Assembly (NCBI RefSeq): GCF_001758195.1
Contig: NZ_MASR01000001.1
Location: 2,294,001 to 2,358,000, forward strand
Direction of reading: 5' to 3'
Length of the DNA: 64,000 bases
Origin: Pseudohongiella acticola
GTDB taxonomy: Bacteria > Pseudomonadota > Gammaproteobacteria > Pseudomonadales > Pseudohongiellaceae
Under the pieces are notes generated by a model. That model ran no database searches. It was not told where the DNA came from and saw only the letters and a program-made list of their open reading frames with translations. Position 1 is the first letter of the stretch, and each line of letters opens with the position of its first letter. Made by a program: the position numbers and the translations under genes. This document shows, one piece after another, positions 27,580 through 37,825 of the stretch.

Positions 27580-28755
27580 TTACGCCGCCGTGGCGTTGCC
27601 TTTGACACAATAGTGAGTGATCAGCTCTTGCAACAGGTCGAGGCAGGGCTGAATGCGGTCGAGTCCCAGGTATTCGTCAGGTTGATGGGCCTGCTCAATG
27701 TCGCCGGGTCCCAGCACGATGGTGTCCATGCCGATTTTCTGCAGCCAGGGTGCCTCGGTGCCAAAAGCGACCGTGCCAACGCTGTGCCCGGTCAGTCGTT
27801 CTGCCGTTTTAACCAGATCACTTTCCGCCGGGCACAGAAACGCGGGCGCGCCGGGGAACAGGGGTGTTAATTCAAAACCGACCTGCCAGCGCCGGGCCAG
27901 CGGCTGCAGGCGTTCATCAATCAGGCTGCGCATGGTCTCAACTTCCATGCCCGGCAGCAGGCGTATATCAAACTCCAGTTCACAATGCCCACAAATGCGG
28001 TTGGGGTTATCGCCACCGTGAATACAACCCAGGTTCATGGTGGGCAGCTCGATGGCGAATAACGGATTACGGTACTTTTCCTGTAACTCGGCACGAAATT
28101 TCAGCAGTTCGCCAATCACATCATGCATCGCTTCCATAGCGTTGATGCCCAGACTGGGGTCAGAGGAATGGCCACTGCGACCCTGAAGCCGAATGGATTC
28201 CATCATCACACCCTTGTGGGCATGGATGGGTTTCATGCCCGTGGGTTCGCCGATAACGGCGTAACGTGCCTTGGGTCGCCCCAGTTCGGCAAGCTTGCGG
28301 GCACCAAACATGGAAGTCTCTTCGTCCGACGTGGCCAGCACGATCAAGGGCTGCTGCATGGGGGTGTCAACAAAGGCGCGCACCGCCTCCAGTATCAGGG
28401 CAAAAAACCCTTTCATGTCGGTGCTGCCGAGGCCGTAGATGCGATTGTCCCGCTCCGTCATCTGCAGCGGATTGACTGACCACAGGGCTTCATCCATGGG
28501 GACGGTATCGGTATGGCCGGCCAGCACAAGACCGCCGGGACCACTCCCCAGCGTTGCGATCAGGTTGGCCTTGCCCTGCTCGCTGCTGGATTCACAGGGC
28601 ATGATTTCGCATTCAAAACCCAGCGCCGTGAACTGCTCCGCCAGATAATTGATAACCGGCAGGTTGCTCATGTCGATGCTGCTGTTGGTAGAACTGATGC
28701 TGGGCAATCGCAGCACTGCATCCATGTGTTGCATCAGCGAGCGTGTGTTGCGCAT
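27580..28755 (-). CDS. argE: Acetylornithine deacetylase
   Basis: M20 zinc metallopeptidase-family enzyme that converts N-acetylornithine to ornithine in the linear arginine pathway. 391 residues. Metal and catalytic motifs are LAGHTDTVPMD, GLGSTDMKG, and TSDEETSMFG with the general-base Glu. VIGEPTGMKPIHAHKG is typical of ArgE. The protein has the usual two-domain layout with a dimerisation insert around 180-290. Located between hemW and argA on the same strand. Confidence 0.93.
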   Translation of the reverse strand: MRNTRSLMQHMDAVLRLPSISSTNSSIDMSNLPVINYLAEQFTALGFECEIMPCESSSEQGKANLIATLGSGPGGLVLAGHTDTVPMDEALWSVNPLQMTERDNRIYGLGSTDMKGFFALILEAVRAFVDTPMQQPLIVLATSDEETSMFGARKLAELGRPKARYAVIGEPTGMKPIHAHKGVMMESIRLQGRSGHSSDPSLGINAMEAMHDVIGELLKFRAELQEKYRNPLFAIELPTMNLGCIHGGDNPNRICGHCELEFDIRLLPGMEVETMRSLIDERLQPLARRWQVGFELTPLFPGAPAFLCPAESDLVKTAERLTGHSVGTVAFGTEAPWLQKIGMDTIVLGPGDIEQAHQPDEYLGLDRIQPCLDLLQELITHYCVKGNATAA

Positions 28756-28774
28756 TGGCCATCCCCAAGGTGTT

Positions 28775-30001
28775 CTAAACGAATGCTTCCAGTACAGTGT
28801 TGAGGAACTGGTAGCCGGTGTCAGTGGTACTGATATGGTTGCCGTCTACGCTCAACAATTGTCGTTGTTGCAACGAGTCTACCTGCTTTCCGATCACGCT
28901 GAAAGGCAGGCCGGTGCGTTGCTCAAACTGTTCGTGGGTAAAGCCTTCGCGCAGGCGCAGTGCATTAAGGACAAACTCCAGAGCGAGCTGATCCGTCTCG
29001 ATGGGGCCGGCATCCGCCAGGTAGGGGTAGCGGTTCAGCAAATTGCCCGGGTTCTGATTCTGTGCCTGCTTCTTTGCTGCTGCAGCTGCCTGCAGGTAGT
29101 GGCCGGGTTGTCGGCGCTTGTGCATGCGCAGGATACGTTGACGTGAGCGCTGGGTGATTTTGCCGTGGGCACCGGCGCCAATGCCAAGGTAATCGCCAAA
29201 ACGCCAGTAATTGACATTGTGGCGGGCCTGTCCGCCCGGGCGGGCAAAGGCCGATACCTCGTAACGCGCAAAGCCATGCTGTGACAGCAATGCCAGACCA
29301 CTGTCCTGAATCTCGATCAAAGTGTCTTCAGGCGGCAATGGCGGTGGCTGCTTATAGAATACGGTATTGGGTTCAATGGTCAGCTGGTACCAGGAGATAT
29401 GTTCGGGCTCGGCGGCTATCGCCTGCTGCAGGTCTGACATTGCCGCTTCGGTTGCCTGCGCCTGCAGGCCATACATGATGTCCAGATTGAGTCGCCTGAA
29501 GCCGGCGTTATGCGCGTATTCGATGGCGCGCGCGGCATCGTGTTCATCATGGATGCGGCCGAGCTGCTGCAACTGTTGCGGGTCGAAACTCTGAATACCC
29601 AGGGACAGGCGGTTGATGCCGGCGTGAGCGTAGTCGGCAAATTTCTCCCGCTCTGCTGTGCCGGGGTTCGCTTCCAGTGTGATTTCAATATCGCTGGCAA
29701 AGGCTGCCATTGCGTCCAGGCCCGTCAGCAGTCGCTGGTAGGCGCCTGCTGACAATAGGCTGGGCGTACCGCCACCTATAAAAATGGTGCTGATGTCACG
29801 CTTTTGCACGTAAGGCAGATCATGGCGAAAGTCATCCAGCAGCGCGTCGACATATTCATCTTCGGGAAGCGGCCCTTTCTGCTCATGCGAGTTAAAGTCA
29901 CAGTAGGGGCACTTGCGCACACACCACGGTACATGAATGTACAGGCTCAACGGTGGCAGTTCCAGCTTGGGTGCTGGCGATGGAGGTGTCATGTCACTCA
30001 C
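28775..30001 (-). CDS. hemW: Radical SAM heme chaperone HemW
   Basis: Coproporphyrinogen-oxidase-like radical SAM protein now regarded as a heme chaperone. 408 residues. SAM/4Fe-4S motif CVRKCPYC (CX3CX2C) in [17 protein letters not shown] near residues 22-38. [11 protein letters not shown] and the C-terminal HemN domain are present. It lacks the N-terminal extension of true HemN. Its ATG overlaps the rdgB stop by four bases, so the two are translationally coupled, as in many gammaproteobacteria. Confidence 0.94.
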   Translation of the reverse strand: MSDMTPPSPAPKLELPPLSLYIHVPWCVRKCPYCDFNSHEQKGPLPEDEYVDALLDDFRHDLPYVQKRDISTIFIGGGTPSLLSAGAYQRLLTGLDAMAAFASDIEITLEANPGTAEREKFADYAHAGINRLSLGIQSFDPQQLQQLGRIHDEHDAARAIEYAHNAGFRRLNLDIMYGLQAQATEAAMSDLQQAIAAEPEHISWYQLTIEPNTVFYKQPPPLPPEDTLIEIQDSGLALLSQHGFARYEVSAFARPGGQARHNVNYWRFGDYLGIGAGAHGKITQRSRQRILRMHKRRQPGHYLQAAAAAKKQAQNQNPGNLLNRYPYLADAGPIETDQLALEFVLNALRLREGFTHEQFEQRTGLPFSVIGKQVDSLQQRQLLSVDGNHISTTDTGYQFLNTVLEAFV

Positions 30002-30624
30002 AAGCGTGACGACAACTGTTGCATCAGTGACTTCATGGCAATGGCACGATGACTGATGGCATTCTTCTGTTCTGCACGTAGCTGTGCCGAGCTGCAGTTC
30101 ATGTCAGACACATAAAACAGCGGGTCGTAACCGAAGCCGCCCTCGCCTGCTGGCGTGACCAGAATCCGGCCATGCCAGATGCCATGCGCAACCAGTGGTG
30201 TCGGATCCTGAGCGTGGCGCAGAAAAACGACAACGCAATGAAACTGTGCGTTTCGTTCGCTGTCACTCAAGCCCTCAAGTGACTGCAACAGTTTCTGGTT
30301 GTTTGCTGAGTCGCGGGCCGCGCGATCAGCACCGGCTGGCGACTGAGCGAAGCGGGCCGAATAAATGCCCGGTGCGCCGCCCAGGGCATCAACCGCCAGG
30401 CCGGAGTCATCTGCCAGCGCCGGCAGGCCGCTGGCTTCACTGGCATGGCGCGCCTTCAGGATGGCATTCTCGATAAATGTCAGACCGGTCTCGTCTGCAT
30501 CGGCAATGCCCAGACTTTTCTGGGTCACCAACTCGACATCAAGCTTGCTCAGCAACTGTTGCAGTTCGCGGAGCTTGCCTTCGTTGCCCGAGGCCAGGAC
30601 AATTTTTTTAGTCGTACTATTCAT
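29998..30624 (-). CDS. rdgB: dITP/XTP pyrophosphatase
   Basis: HAM1/RdgB nucleotide sanitiser that hydrolyses dITP, XTP and ITP to prevent their incorporation into DNA. About 208 residues. N-terminal [17 protein letters not shown], then [23 protein letters not shown] and the C-terminal [10 protein letters not shown], all diagnostic. Start taken at the ATG at 30624 (MNSTTKK), although another ATG lies five codons upstream. Part of the metX-metW-rdgB-hemW string. Confidence 0.95.
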   Translation of the reverse strand: MNSTTKKIVLASGNEGKLRELQQLLSKLDVELVTQKSLGIADADETGLTFIENAILKARHASEASGLPALADDSGLAVDALGGAPGIYSARFAQSPAGADRAARDSANNQKLLQSLEGLSDSERNAQFHCVVVFLRHAQDPTPLVAHGIWHGRILVTPAGEGGFGYDPLFYVSDMNCSSAQLRAEQKNAISHRAIAMKSLMQQLSSRL

Positions 30625-30651
30625 ATTTCTCATGCCCACAGATGGGCCGGA

Positions 30652-31254
30652 TCAGGGCCCCGGCGCGCGTGAAAAATGGTAAATGGCAATTTCACTGAGC
30701 AGGTTGGGTGCGGCCCGGATGAACCAGCTATCGCGGTGTTTGTAATCCACCACCGTGCGGCTGATCACGTCGATGTTTTTGTCTGCACAGAACACATCAA
30801 AGTCACGCACGGTACAGAAATGGATATTGGGTGTGTTATACCATTCATAGGGTATGTACTCCGACACCGGCATGCGGCCCTTCACCACCAGGTGCAGGCG
30901 AGCACGCCAGTTGCCAAAGTTGGGAAACGTCACGATGCAGTTTTTACCGATGCGCAGCATTTCTTCCACCAGCAGGTCGGGGAAATGCACCGCCTGTAGC
31001 GTCTGTGTCAGCAGCACGGTATCAAAACTCTGTGATTCAAAATTCTGCAGGCCTTCGTTGAGGTCCTGTTGAATAACGCTGATGCCTTTGGCAAGGCAGG
31101 CGTCGATTCTGTCTTCATCTATTTCCAGGCCTGTGCCAACGGTCTGCAGATTGTCCTGCAGATAGCGCAGCAGACTGCCATCGCCACAGCCCAGGTCCAG
31201 CACCCGACTGCCTGGTGCGATCCAGCTTTGAATAATGTCCAGATCCGCTCGCAT
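30652..31254 (-). CDS. metW: MetW methyltransferase-like protein
   Basis: 200 residues with a class I SAM-binding fold (RVLDLGCGDGSLLRYL near residue 20). It also has the MetW-specific GMPVSEYIPYEWYNTPNIHFCTVRDFD-type region around 130-155 (shown here only as a label for KGRMPVSEYIPYEWYNTPN). In Pseudomonas-type bacteria MetW works with MetX in homoserine acylation for methionine synthesis. Its start codon overlaps the metX stop, which fits a stoichiometric partner. Confidence 0.94.
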   Translation of the reverse strand: MRADLDIIQSWIAPGSRVLDLGCGDGSLLRYLQDNLQTVGTGLEIDEDRIDACLAKGISVIQQDLNEGLQNFESQSFDTVLLTQTLQAVHFPDLLVEEMLRIGKNCIVTFPNFGNWRARLHLVVKGRMPVSEYIPYEWYNTPNIHFCTVRDFDVFCADKNIDVISRTVVDYKHRDSWFIRAAPNLLSEIAIYHFSRAPGP

Positions 31255-32444
31255 CAGGCGGCCACCTCGTGCTTGATGACATTAAAATACGTAGTCATCG
31301 CCTGCATGTAACGCGGCACCGGCAACAGGAAGGCATCATGGCCCTGGTCTGCTTCGATTTCCAGGTAGCTGACCTGCTTGCCGGCTTTCAGCAGCGCGGT
31401 GACAATTTCCCGGGTGCGCTCGGGGGGAAAGCGCCAGTCAGTACTGAATGACATCAGCAGGAAGCGACAGTTGCTGTTGGCAAAGGCTTTGCTCAGGTCA
31501 CCGTCATAGTCGACTGTTGGGTCAAAATAGTCCAGCGCTTTGGTCATCAGCAGATAGGTGTTGGCGTCGAAGGTTTCCGAGAAACGTTCGCCCTGATAGT
31601 GCAGGTAACTCTCTACCTGAAAATCGACATCAAATCCGAAGCTGAGTTTGCCTGCGCGCAGGTCCCGGCCCAGATTCATTGAAGCCTGTTTTAACTCATC
31701 GGACACCTTGCCGAATTTTTCACGCATGGCACTGTCGGAAAGATAGGTGATATGGCCCACCATACGCGCCAGCATCAGGCCTTTTTTGGGCAGCACTTCA
31801 TGCTCACGATAACGCCCGGCATGAAACTCAGGGTCCGCTGTGATGGACTGGCGCGCGACCTCGTTAAAGGCGATGTTCTGCGCCGACAGCTTGGGGGCGA
31901 CCGCAAGCATGACGGCGTGGCGCACACGCTCCGGATAACTGATGGCCCAGCGCATGACCTGCATGCCACCGAGGCTGCCGCCGACCACTGCTGCCCATTG
32001 TTGAATGCCCAGCCGATCCGCCAGCCGGGCCTGACTTTTCACCCAATCGCGCACGGTAACCACAGGAAAGTCGGGGCCGTACCAGGTGCCGGTATCGGGA
32101 TTGATGGAAGCCGGGCCGGTACTGCCGGCGCAGCCACCCAGATTGTTCAGGCAAACCACAAAAAAGTGATTGGTGTCGATGGGTTTTCCGGGCCCGATGC
32201 ATGAATCCCACCAGCCCGGTTTGCGGTCGTCCATGCTGTGAAAGCCGGCGGCATGATGATCACCGCTCAGGGCATGGCAGATCAGCACGGCATTGGACGC
32301 GTCGGCGTTCAGTGTGCCGTAAGTTTCCACCATCAGGTCGTAAGCTTTTAGCGATTTGCCGCTGCGCAGCGGCAACGGCTCCTCGAAGCGATAAAGCTCG
32401 GGAGTGACCAGGCCAACAGAATTGTCCGGCAGGGTGTCGGGCAT
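31254..32444 (-). CDS. metX: Homoserine O-acyltransferase MetX
   Basis: Alpha/beta-hydrolase enzyme that acylates homoserine at the start of methionine synthesis. About 396 residues. Nucleophile Ser in [10 protein letters not shown], catalytic His in [10 protein letters not shown], and [12 protein letters not shown] near residue 60. In relatives that carry MetW the acyl donor is often succinyl-CoA, so acetyl versus succinyl cannot be fixed by eye. Start chosen at the internal ATG 32444 (MPDTLPDNS). The yggT gene overlaps its beginning. Confidence 0.94.
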   Translation of the reverse strand: MPDTLPDNSVGLVTPELYRFEEPLPLRSGKSLKAYDLMVETYGTLNADASNAVLICHALSGDHHAAGFHSMDDRKPGWWDSCIGPGKPIDTNHFFVVCLNNLGGCAGSTGPASINPDTGTWYGPDFPVVTVRDWVKSQARLADRLGIQQWAAVVGGSLGGMQVMRWAISYPERVRHAVMLAVAPKLSAQNIAFNEVARQSITADPEFHAGRYREHEVLPKKGLMLARMVGHITYLSDSAMREKFGKVSDELKQASMNLGRDLRAGKLSFGFDVDFQVESYLHYQGERFSETFDANTYLLMTKALDYFDPTVDYDGDLSKAFANSNCRFLLMSFSTDWRFPPERTREIVTALLKAGKQVSYLEIEADQGHDAFLLPVPRYMQAMTTYFNVIKHEVAA

Positions 32445-32445
32445 A

Positions 32446-33024
32446 TTACAGACCCGGCACAAACACGGGGTTGGCGTTAACCGGCGCTATCAGCACGATG
32501 CGGATGATCTGCAGGCTCAGGAAAACAAAAATCGGCGACAGGTCCAGTCCACCCATGGACGGCAGCAAACGTCGGAAAGGAGCCATCACCGGTTCCACCA
32601 ACTGGCGGACCAGCACCAGCGCCGGGTGGGCACTGTAGGGGGCAATAAAGCTGGACACGATGGAGATCAACAGGCCCCAGAAATAAATATTGAGGACAAA
32701 ACTGAGCAGTCCCACCAGCGCCCAGGTCAATATCAGTCCGGGGTCCGGCAGGGCAATGCCGGCAAAGAAGATCAGCGCCGTTATCAGCAGACACTGCACC
32801 AATATGGCAAAGACCAGCGAGGAGAAATCGATACCGCGAAAGCCGGGTATGAATTTGCGGAATATCTGTACCCCGGGGTCAGTGGCGCGCACAATCATCT
32901 GTGTGATCGGGTTGTAAAAGTCAGCGCGTGACAGCTGCAGCAGAAAGCGCAACAGGATGGCCAGCAAATACAGCGAGCCCAGCGTGGTAACCAATAAGGA
33001 GCCGATACTGCCAAGTGAGTTCAT
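32446..33024 (-). CDS. YggT family membrane protein
   Basis: 192 residues with two YggT repeats, each with two membrane helices: about 5-30 and 65-95, then 100-125 and 165-190. Repeat motifs are [22 protein letters not shown] and [23 protein letters not shown]. Function is poorly known; the family is linked to osmotic and cell-envelope roles. It sits between proC and metX as in Pseudomonas. Confidence 0.9.
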   Translation of the reverse strand: MNSLGSIGSLLVTTLGSLYLLAILLRFLLQLSRADFYNPITQMIVRATDPGVQIFRKFIPGFRGIDFSSLVFAILVQCLLITALIFFAGIALPDPGLILTWALVGLLSFVLNIYFWGLLISIVSSFIAPYSAHPALVLVRQLVEPVMAPFRRLLPSMGGLDLSPIFVFLSLQIIRIVLIAPVNANPVFVPGL

Positions 33025-33046
33025 AATGTGGTCTCTTGCTGTCGAA

Positions 33047-33871
33047 TTATTTGGCCAGCTCGGCGGCGCGGTGTTGTGCCGCCAGCATGGCGTTGGCTAC
33101 GGTGGATTCAAAACCCTGATTGGCAAATGACAGCAGGGCCTGCTCAGTGGTGCCGCCGGGTGAGGTGACCCGACGTCGCAGTTCATCCGGTGCAACATCG
33201 CTGGCGGCGGCGAGTTTGCCGGCGCCCAGGGCGGTCTGTATGCTCAGTTGCCTTGCCACATCCGGTGCCAGGCCCATGGCAACGGCGGCTTTTTCCATGG
33301 CTTCAATCATCAGGAAGTAGTAGGCCGGTCCGCTGCCTGACAGCGCGGTCACCGTATCAATGTCTTTTTCGGCCTGCAACCAGCAGGCAATACCGACTGC
33401 GCTCATGATAGCGCCGGCCAGGGTTTTGTGGTCGTCGTTGCAATTGGCGTTGGCGTACAGGCCGGTAGCACCGGCGCCGACCAGAGACGGTGTATTGGGC
33501 ATGCAGCGAACAATCGCCCGTTCCTCACCCAGCCACTGCGCCAGTGATGCCACCGGAATGCCGGCAGCAATGGAGATGACCAGGCAGTCAGGTTTGGCGA
33601 TGAGCGGTTTTAATGCGGCGCATACCTGCGCCATCACCTGGGGCTTCACGGCCAGAATGATGACGTCCGCTACCGCAGCAACAGCCGCAGTGTCGCCGGT
33701 CTGGATGCCACATTCGGTCTGCAGCGACTGCAGTTTATCGCTGTCAATATCGCTGGCGTGAATGTGACTGGCGGCAACATCTTTGGCCAGCAGTCCGCGT
33801 ATCAGGCTGTTGGCCATATTGCCGGCACCGATAAATGCGATCTGGCGATTGTTCAAGGTCTGCTCCTGCAT
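33047..33871 (-). CDS. proC: Pyrroline-5-carboxylate reductase
   Basis: Last step of proline synthesis, NAD(P)H-dependent. 274 residues. N-terminal Rossmann motif IAFIGAGNMANSLIRGL. Also VKPQVMAQV, VRCMPNTPSLVGAGATG, ALSGSGPAYYFLMIEAM and the C-terminal VTSPGGTTEQAL signature. First gene of the proC-yggT-metX-metW-rdgB-hemW string on the minus strand. Confidence 0.96.
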   Translation of the reverse strand: MQEQTLNNRQIAFIGAGNMANSLIRGLLAKDVAASHIHASDIDSDKLQSLQTECGIQTGDTAAVAAVADVIILAVKPQVMAQVCAALKPLIAKPDCLVISIAAGIPVASLAQWLGEERAIVRCMPNTPSLVGAGATGLYANANCNDDHKTLAGAIMSAVGIACWLQAEKDIDTVTALSGSGPAYYFLMIEAMEKAAVAMGLAPDVARQLSIQTALGAGKLAAASDVAPDELRRRVTSPGGTTEQALLSFANQGFESTVANAMLAAQHRAAELAK

Positions 33872-33955
33872 CGGGTAGTGGCGGTGGCGTTATGGGGCCA
33901 CGGCGCCGCAAAACCCGTATTCTAACTCACGCGGCGGCGCCTTGCAGCTAACACC

Positions 33956-34999
33956 TCAGCGATTGAGGTCCTGACTGAAGGTGGCCCAGAAGCTGATAAA
34001 CAGGGCAGCGATCAAGGGGCCAATGACAAAACCGTTGATGCCGAGCAGGCTGATGCCGCCCAGGGTGGAAAACAGCACGACATAATCGGGCAGTTTGGTG
34101 TCGCGGCCCACCAGGATGGGGCGCAGTACATTGTCCGCGAGACCAATGATGATGGCGCCGTATGCCACCAGAATCGAGCCCTGTACGACCTCGCCGGTGG
34201 CAAACAGGTAGATGGCCACCGGCACCCAGACCAGGGCGGCGCCAACAGCGGGAACCAGTGACAGGAAGGCCATCACCACGGCCCACAGAACCGGCGCCGT
34301 GATACCCAGCAACCAGAAAATCAGGCCGCCCAGAGCACCCTGCACCATCGCCACCACCAGATTGCCTTTGACGGTGGCGCGCACAACCTCGGTAAATTTG
34401 CTGAACAGCAGTTGCCGCCGGTCGTTCTCCAGCGGCACCGCTGTGCTCAGCCAACCCATCATTTTGTCGCCGTCGCGCAACAGAAAAAACGTCAGATACA
34501 GCATCAGAACCAGCCCGACGGTAAAGCTGACGGTATTACGACCAAAACTGAGCGCCTCCTGTGACAACTGGCGGCTCAGGGAGACGGCTGAATCTGACAG
34601 GTAGGAGCGGACATTGGACATGTCGATGTCCAGGCGGTCGAGCACATCCGGGATGATGGGGACGGCGCTGCCGATGCGCTCGAGAAGCTGGTCGGGTTCG
34701 ATTTCCTGATTTTCAATCAACTCGTATAGCTGGGCACCCTCGGAAACAAAGGCAAAGGCGATCATGGTTACCGGTATGACGACCAGGAACACGCCGGCCA
34801 GCAAGGTTGCCAAAGCCGCCAGCGTATCTCTGCCGTTGAATTTCTTCCGTAAACGACGTTGCAGCGGGTAAAACAGCAGCGTCATGACGCAAGCCCAGAA
34901 GATGGAACTCCAGAATGGCAGCAGAATGGTCAGAAATGCCAGGGTGATCAGCCCAAGTACAATGATGAACGCTTTGCTTTGAACCGTCTGACGTGACAT
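33956..34999 (-). CDS. AI-2E family transporter
   Basis: 347-residue membrane protein of the AI-2E/PerM/YdiK family with about seven to eight helices. Typical features are the early helix pair, a soluble helical middle (about 95-160), and the C-terminal half with VQGALGGLIFWLLGI, LVPAVGAALVWVPVAIYL and ILVGRDTKLPDYVVLFSTLGGISLLGINGFVIGPLIAALF-type transmembrane loops (named by position 285-330). The family name comes from one autoinducer exporter; many members have other substrates. Confidence 0.85.
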   Translation of the reverse strand: MSRQTVQSKAFIIVLGLITLAFLTILLPFWSSIFWACVMTLLFYPLQRRLRKKFNGRDTLAALATLLAGVFLVVIPVTMIAFAFVSEGAQLYELIENQEIEPDQLLERIGSAVPIIPDVLDRLDIDMSNVRSYLSDSAVSLSRQLSQEALSFGRNTVSFTVGLVLMLYLTFFLLRDGDKMMGWLSTAVPLENDRRQLLFSKFTEVVRATVKGNLVVAMVQGALGGLIFWLLGITAPVLWAVVMAFLSLVPAVGAALVWVPVAIYLFATGEVVQGSILVAYGAIIIGLADNVLRPILVGRDTKLPDYVVLFSTLGGISLLGINGFVIGPLIAALFISFWATFSQDLNR

Positions 35000-35021
35000 T
35001 CGCCTCTCCTGGCTATCGCTT

Positions 35022-35051
35022 GGTTCTGGTTCTGGTTCTGGTTCTGGCTCT
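35022..35051. repeat. Hexanucleotide tandem repeat
   Basis: Four exact GGTTCT units followed by one GGCTCT, between the AI-2E transporter start and the ABC permease stop. It falls in the upstream region of the AI-2E gene, so slippage there could alter its expression. Confidence 0.85.
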
Positions 35052-35072
35052 GGTGTAAGTCCTGATACCGGG

Positions 35073-36665
35073 TCAATCGGTTGAGCGACGCAGCATGCGC
35101 CAAAGCTCGATGATACGGGGTGGCTGACCCGAACGCAGGATTCCCTGCCGGAACACCCGACCAGACAACCACAGCACCGCCGCGGTTGTCAGCACCAGCA
35201 CGATGGTGGTTCCTACAATATCAATCATGGGCGGTTGTGCCGCCGCCCGGTTCATCATGGTAAACGGTGTGAACAATGGAATCCATGACATCACGCGTGC
35301 CAGCGTGCCATTGGGGTCCTGGGCGATGAAACTCATGGTAAGGATGGGGACCACCAGCACCGCCATCAGCGGCATCATCAGGCTCTGGGCTTCCTTGAGG
35401 GTGTTGCACAGACTGCCGATCGCGAGAAAAATGCCGGCATACAGGGCATAACAACTCAGGTAGTAAAATATGAAATAGGGAATCAGGTCCGAGCTCAACA
35501 GAACATCAAGCACCTGCACAATCATCGCGGTTTCAACCGTCTGATACAGCCGGATAAAGACAAAGAACGCAACGATCCAGGCCAGTATGGTGGTAATGCC
35601 GGTAATGCCGATGCCGAGCAGTTTGCCCATCATCAGTTCACCGGGGGTCACCGAGGCCAGTAGTACTTCGATAATGCGGTTGGATTTTTCCTCGATGGTA
35701 TTGCTGAGCAAGTATTGCACGCTCTGCATCAGGGAAATAAAGATCAGGTACACAAAACCCATGGGCGCCCATTGCCGGAAAGTGTCGGCCAGGCTCACAG
35801 CTTCGTCGCCCTCTGCCTTGCCCGGATCGAGACGACTCAGCGGCAGGCGGGTACGCTGGACATTGCGTACGGCAGCGACATCGATGCCCTGACTGGCGTA
35901 CTCCTGCTGGCGAATAGCACTGTTGATGCTGCTCTGGATGGCACCCGAGAGTCGGGTGTCGGTCAGATTGCCGGCCCAGTACTGCACGCCGCGCGGTCCG
36001 CTATCGGGTGTCATCAGCCCGGGAAGAGTGGCGGGTCGCACAATATCCTGGTCAACATTCTCCGGAATCAGAATCAGGGCAAACAGGCTGGCGCTATCAT
36101 CACCCACATTGATGCGGCGTTCGCCATTGAGATAGGGCCGCAATTGCTCGACGACCAACTCTGCATCGGCGTCCGGGTCCACTTCGGGCGGTACGCTGGC
36201 TTCAACAAATTGTGGTCGTGGTTCAGTAAAGCCGGGGGCATCATCGCGCAGGTAAGGCTGTGCCATGGTCAGTGCATAATCCAGGCCGCCATTGTTGAGC
36301 CAGGAGTCAAGCGCGGCCACTTCGTCATTGTCATAGTCATCCAGCAACTGGTTAAGTTGCGCTGCGGGTTCTGCGCTGAAGCTGGCGGTTTCGGTATCAC
36401 GGCGGTGCTCCTGCAGGTAGCGCATGAAGTCCAGCATGACACGACGCTGATGCTCGCGACGGATCGCGGTTTCCACGGCGGCGGCGTAATCGCCGGACTG
36501 ATCAATCAGCAGGTAATAACGTGTGGGTGTTGCGGTTGCCAGGCGGCTGGAGACGTGGAATATCAAAAAGAACACGATGGGCACCAGCAGGACACCAATC
36601 CAGAACCCCTTGGTTTTGACATTCTCCATGTATTCGCGCCAGGCGATCAGCAGCGTGACTCTCAT
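35073..36665 (-). CDS. ABC-2 type transporter permease (NatB-like)
   Basis: About 530 residues. An N-terminal cytoplasmic stretch and first helix (about 18-40) are followed by a long periplasmic domain (about 45-300). Five more helices then cluster at the C-terminus (about 310-515), including the motif NTIEEKSNRIIEVLLASVTPGELMMGKLLG typical of Na+/drug-export ABC-2 permeases (positions about 335-365). It pairs with the ATPase gene 25 bases upstream. Substrate unknown; NatAB relatives export sodium. Start at 36665 rather than the ATG two codons earlier. Confidence 0.88.
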   Translation of the reverse strand: MRVTLLIAWREYMENVKTKGFWIGVLLVPIVFFLIFHVSSRLATATPTRYYLLIDQSGDYAAAVETAIRREHQRRVMLDFMRYLQEHRRDTETASFSAEPAAQLNQLLDDYDNDEVAALDSWLNNGGLDYALTMAQPYLRDDAPGFTEPRPQFVEASVPPEVDPDADAELVVEQLRPYLNGERRINVGDDSASLFALILIPENVDQDIVRPATLPGLMTPDSGPRGVQYWAGNLTDTRLSGAIQSSINSAIRQQEYASQGIDVAAVRNVQRTRLPLSRLDPGKAEGDEAVSLADTFRQWAPMGFVYLIFISLMQSVQYLLSNTIEEKSNRIIEVLLASVTPGELMMGKLLGIGITGITTILAWIVAFFVFIRLYQTVETAMIVQVLDVLLSSDLIPYFIFYYLSCYALYAGIFLAIGSLCNTLKEAQSLMMPLMAVLVVPILTMSFIAQDPNGTLARVMSWIPLFTPFTMMNRAAAQPPMIDIVGTTIVLVLTTAAVLWLSGRVFRQGILRSGQPPRIIELWRMLRRSTD

Positions 36666-36689
36666 GAACAAGCTCTCATGAATAAACTC

Positions 36690-37643
36690 TCATCGGAAAT
36701 TGTGCTCCCTGGCTTCCTGCCCGACCAGATGCACAAACACGTCATGCAACGTGGCCTGGGTAAAATCAAACCGGCTCAGCGACACGCCGCTTTCAAAACA
36801 GTGTTGCAGAATCAGTTGCGGGTCGGTCTGTTCCTTGACGTAGAGTTCCCATTGCCGCGTGCCGGGCAGGCGAGTCTCGTCATCAACCTGATGTTCCTGT
36901 ACTGAGAGAACACCATTGAGTGAACGAATCGGGGAGATGTCGTCGCGGGTCTCCAGCACAATTCGGCGGGGAATGATGGCGCGGGCTTCATCAACGGTGC
37001 CATCAAAAACCTTGCTGCCCTGCGTGATCAGCAGCAGTCGCTCGCACAGGCGTTCGGCGTGCTGCATGACATGGGTGGAAAAAATCACGGTCTGGCCATT
37101 GCCTGCCAGATCACGTATCAACTGTTCCAATACTTCCTGGTTGACCGGGTCGAGGCCGGAAAACGGCTCATCCAGAATGACCAGCTCCGGGTCATGTACA
37201 ATCGATGACAGCACCTGAACTTTCTGGCCCATGCCCTTGGACAGAGACTCCACGCTGGAATTGGCAAAGTCGCTGAGACCGTATGTTTCCAGCAATGAGC
37301 AGGCTTTTTCTTTCGCCTGCCGTCGACTCAGCCCTTTCAGGGTGCCGAAGTAGGCAATGATGGCCCACACCTTCATTTTTTTATACAGGCCTTTTTCTTC
37401 TGGCAGATAGCCGATGCGGTCACGTACTTTCATGGCCGAGCTGGCGCCCAGCACTTGAACCTGGCCGGCGTCGGGGCGCAGAATATCCAGAATCATGCGG
37501 ATGGTGGTGGTTTTGCCGGCGCCATTGGGGCCCAGAAAGCCGTAGACAGAGCCTTGGGGAATACTGATATTGATTTTGTTAACGGCAGTGAAATCGCCGT
37601 AACGTTTGGTGACCTCGGTCAGTTCCAGTACTGGTGTGCTCAT
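36690..37643 (-). CDS. ABC transporter ATP-binding protein (NatA-like)
   Basis: 317-residue ATPase for the adjacent ABC-2 permease. Walker A is GPNGAGKTTTIRM near residue 38-50, the Q-loop lies near YLPEEKGLYKKM, the signature is LSKGMGQKVQV, Walker B is LVILDEPFSGLDP, and the H-loop is in FSTHVMQHAERL. A C-terminal accessory domain of about 90 residues (about 230-317) follows, as in DrrA/NatA proteins. Confidence 0.92.
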   Translation of the reverse strand: MSTPVLELTEVTKRYGDFTAVNKINISIPQGSVYGFLGPNGAGKTTTIRMILDILRPDAGQVQVLGASSAMKVRDRIGYLPEEKGLYKKMKVWAIIAYFGTLKGLSRRQAKEKACSLLETYGLSDFANSSVESLSKGMGQKVQVLSSIVHDPELVILDEPFSGLDPVNQEVLEQLIRDLAGNGQTVIFSTHVMQHAERLCERLLLITQGSKVFDGTVDEARAIIPRRIVLETRDDISPIRSLNGVLSVQEHQVDDETRLPGTRQWELYVKEQTDPQLILQHCFESGVSLSRFDFTQATLHDVFVHLVGQEAREHNFR

Positions 37644-37825
37644 CCTGCAAGTCCGCCGTCAGGGATCCGGCAATCATGCTGGATCCGATGTTTCTGGGAG
37701 TGTAGCACAGGGTTTGTGGCAGTGTTCTAACGTTGTTGACAACAACGTTCACTGAACCGTGACACGCTGCGGGATGTGCGGTCGGCCTGATTGGCCCGGC
37801 CGCACATCGTCACAGGAAAGCGGGA

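Noticed and set aside
35715-36905. 396-codon plus-strand ORF
   Set aside because: It is antisense to the well-supported ABC permease and runs into the ATPase gene; the product is His/Gln-rich as expected for a shadow of GC-rich coding DNA.
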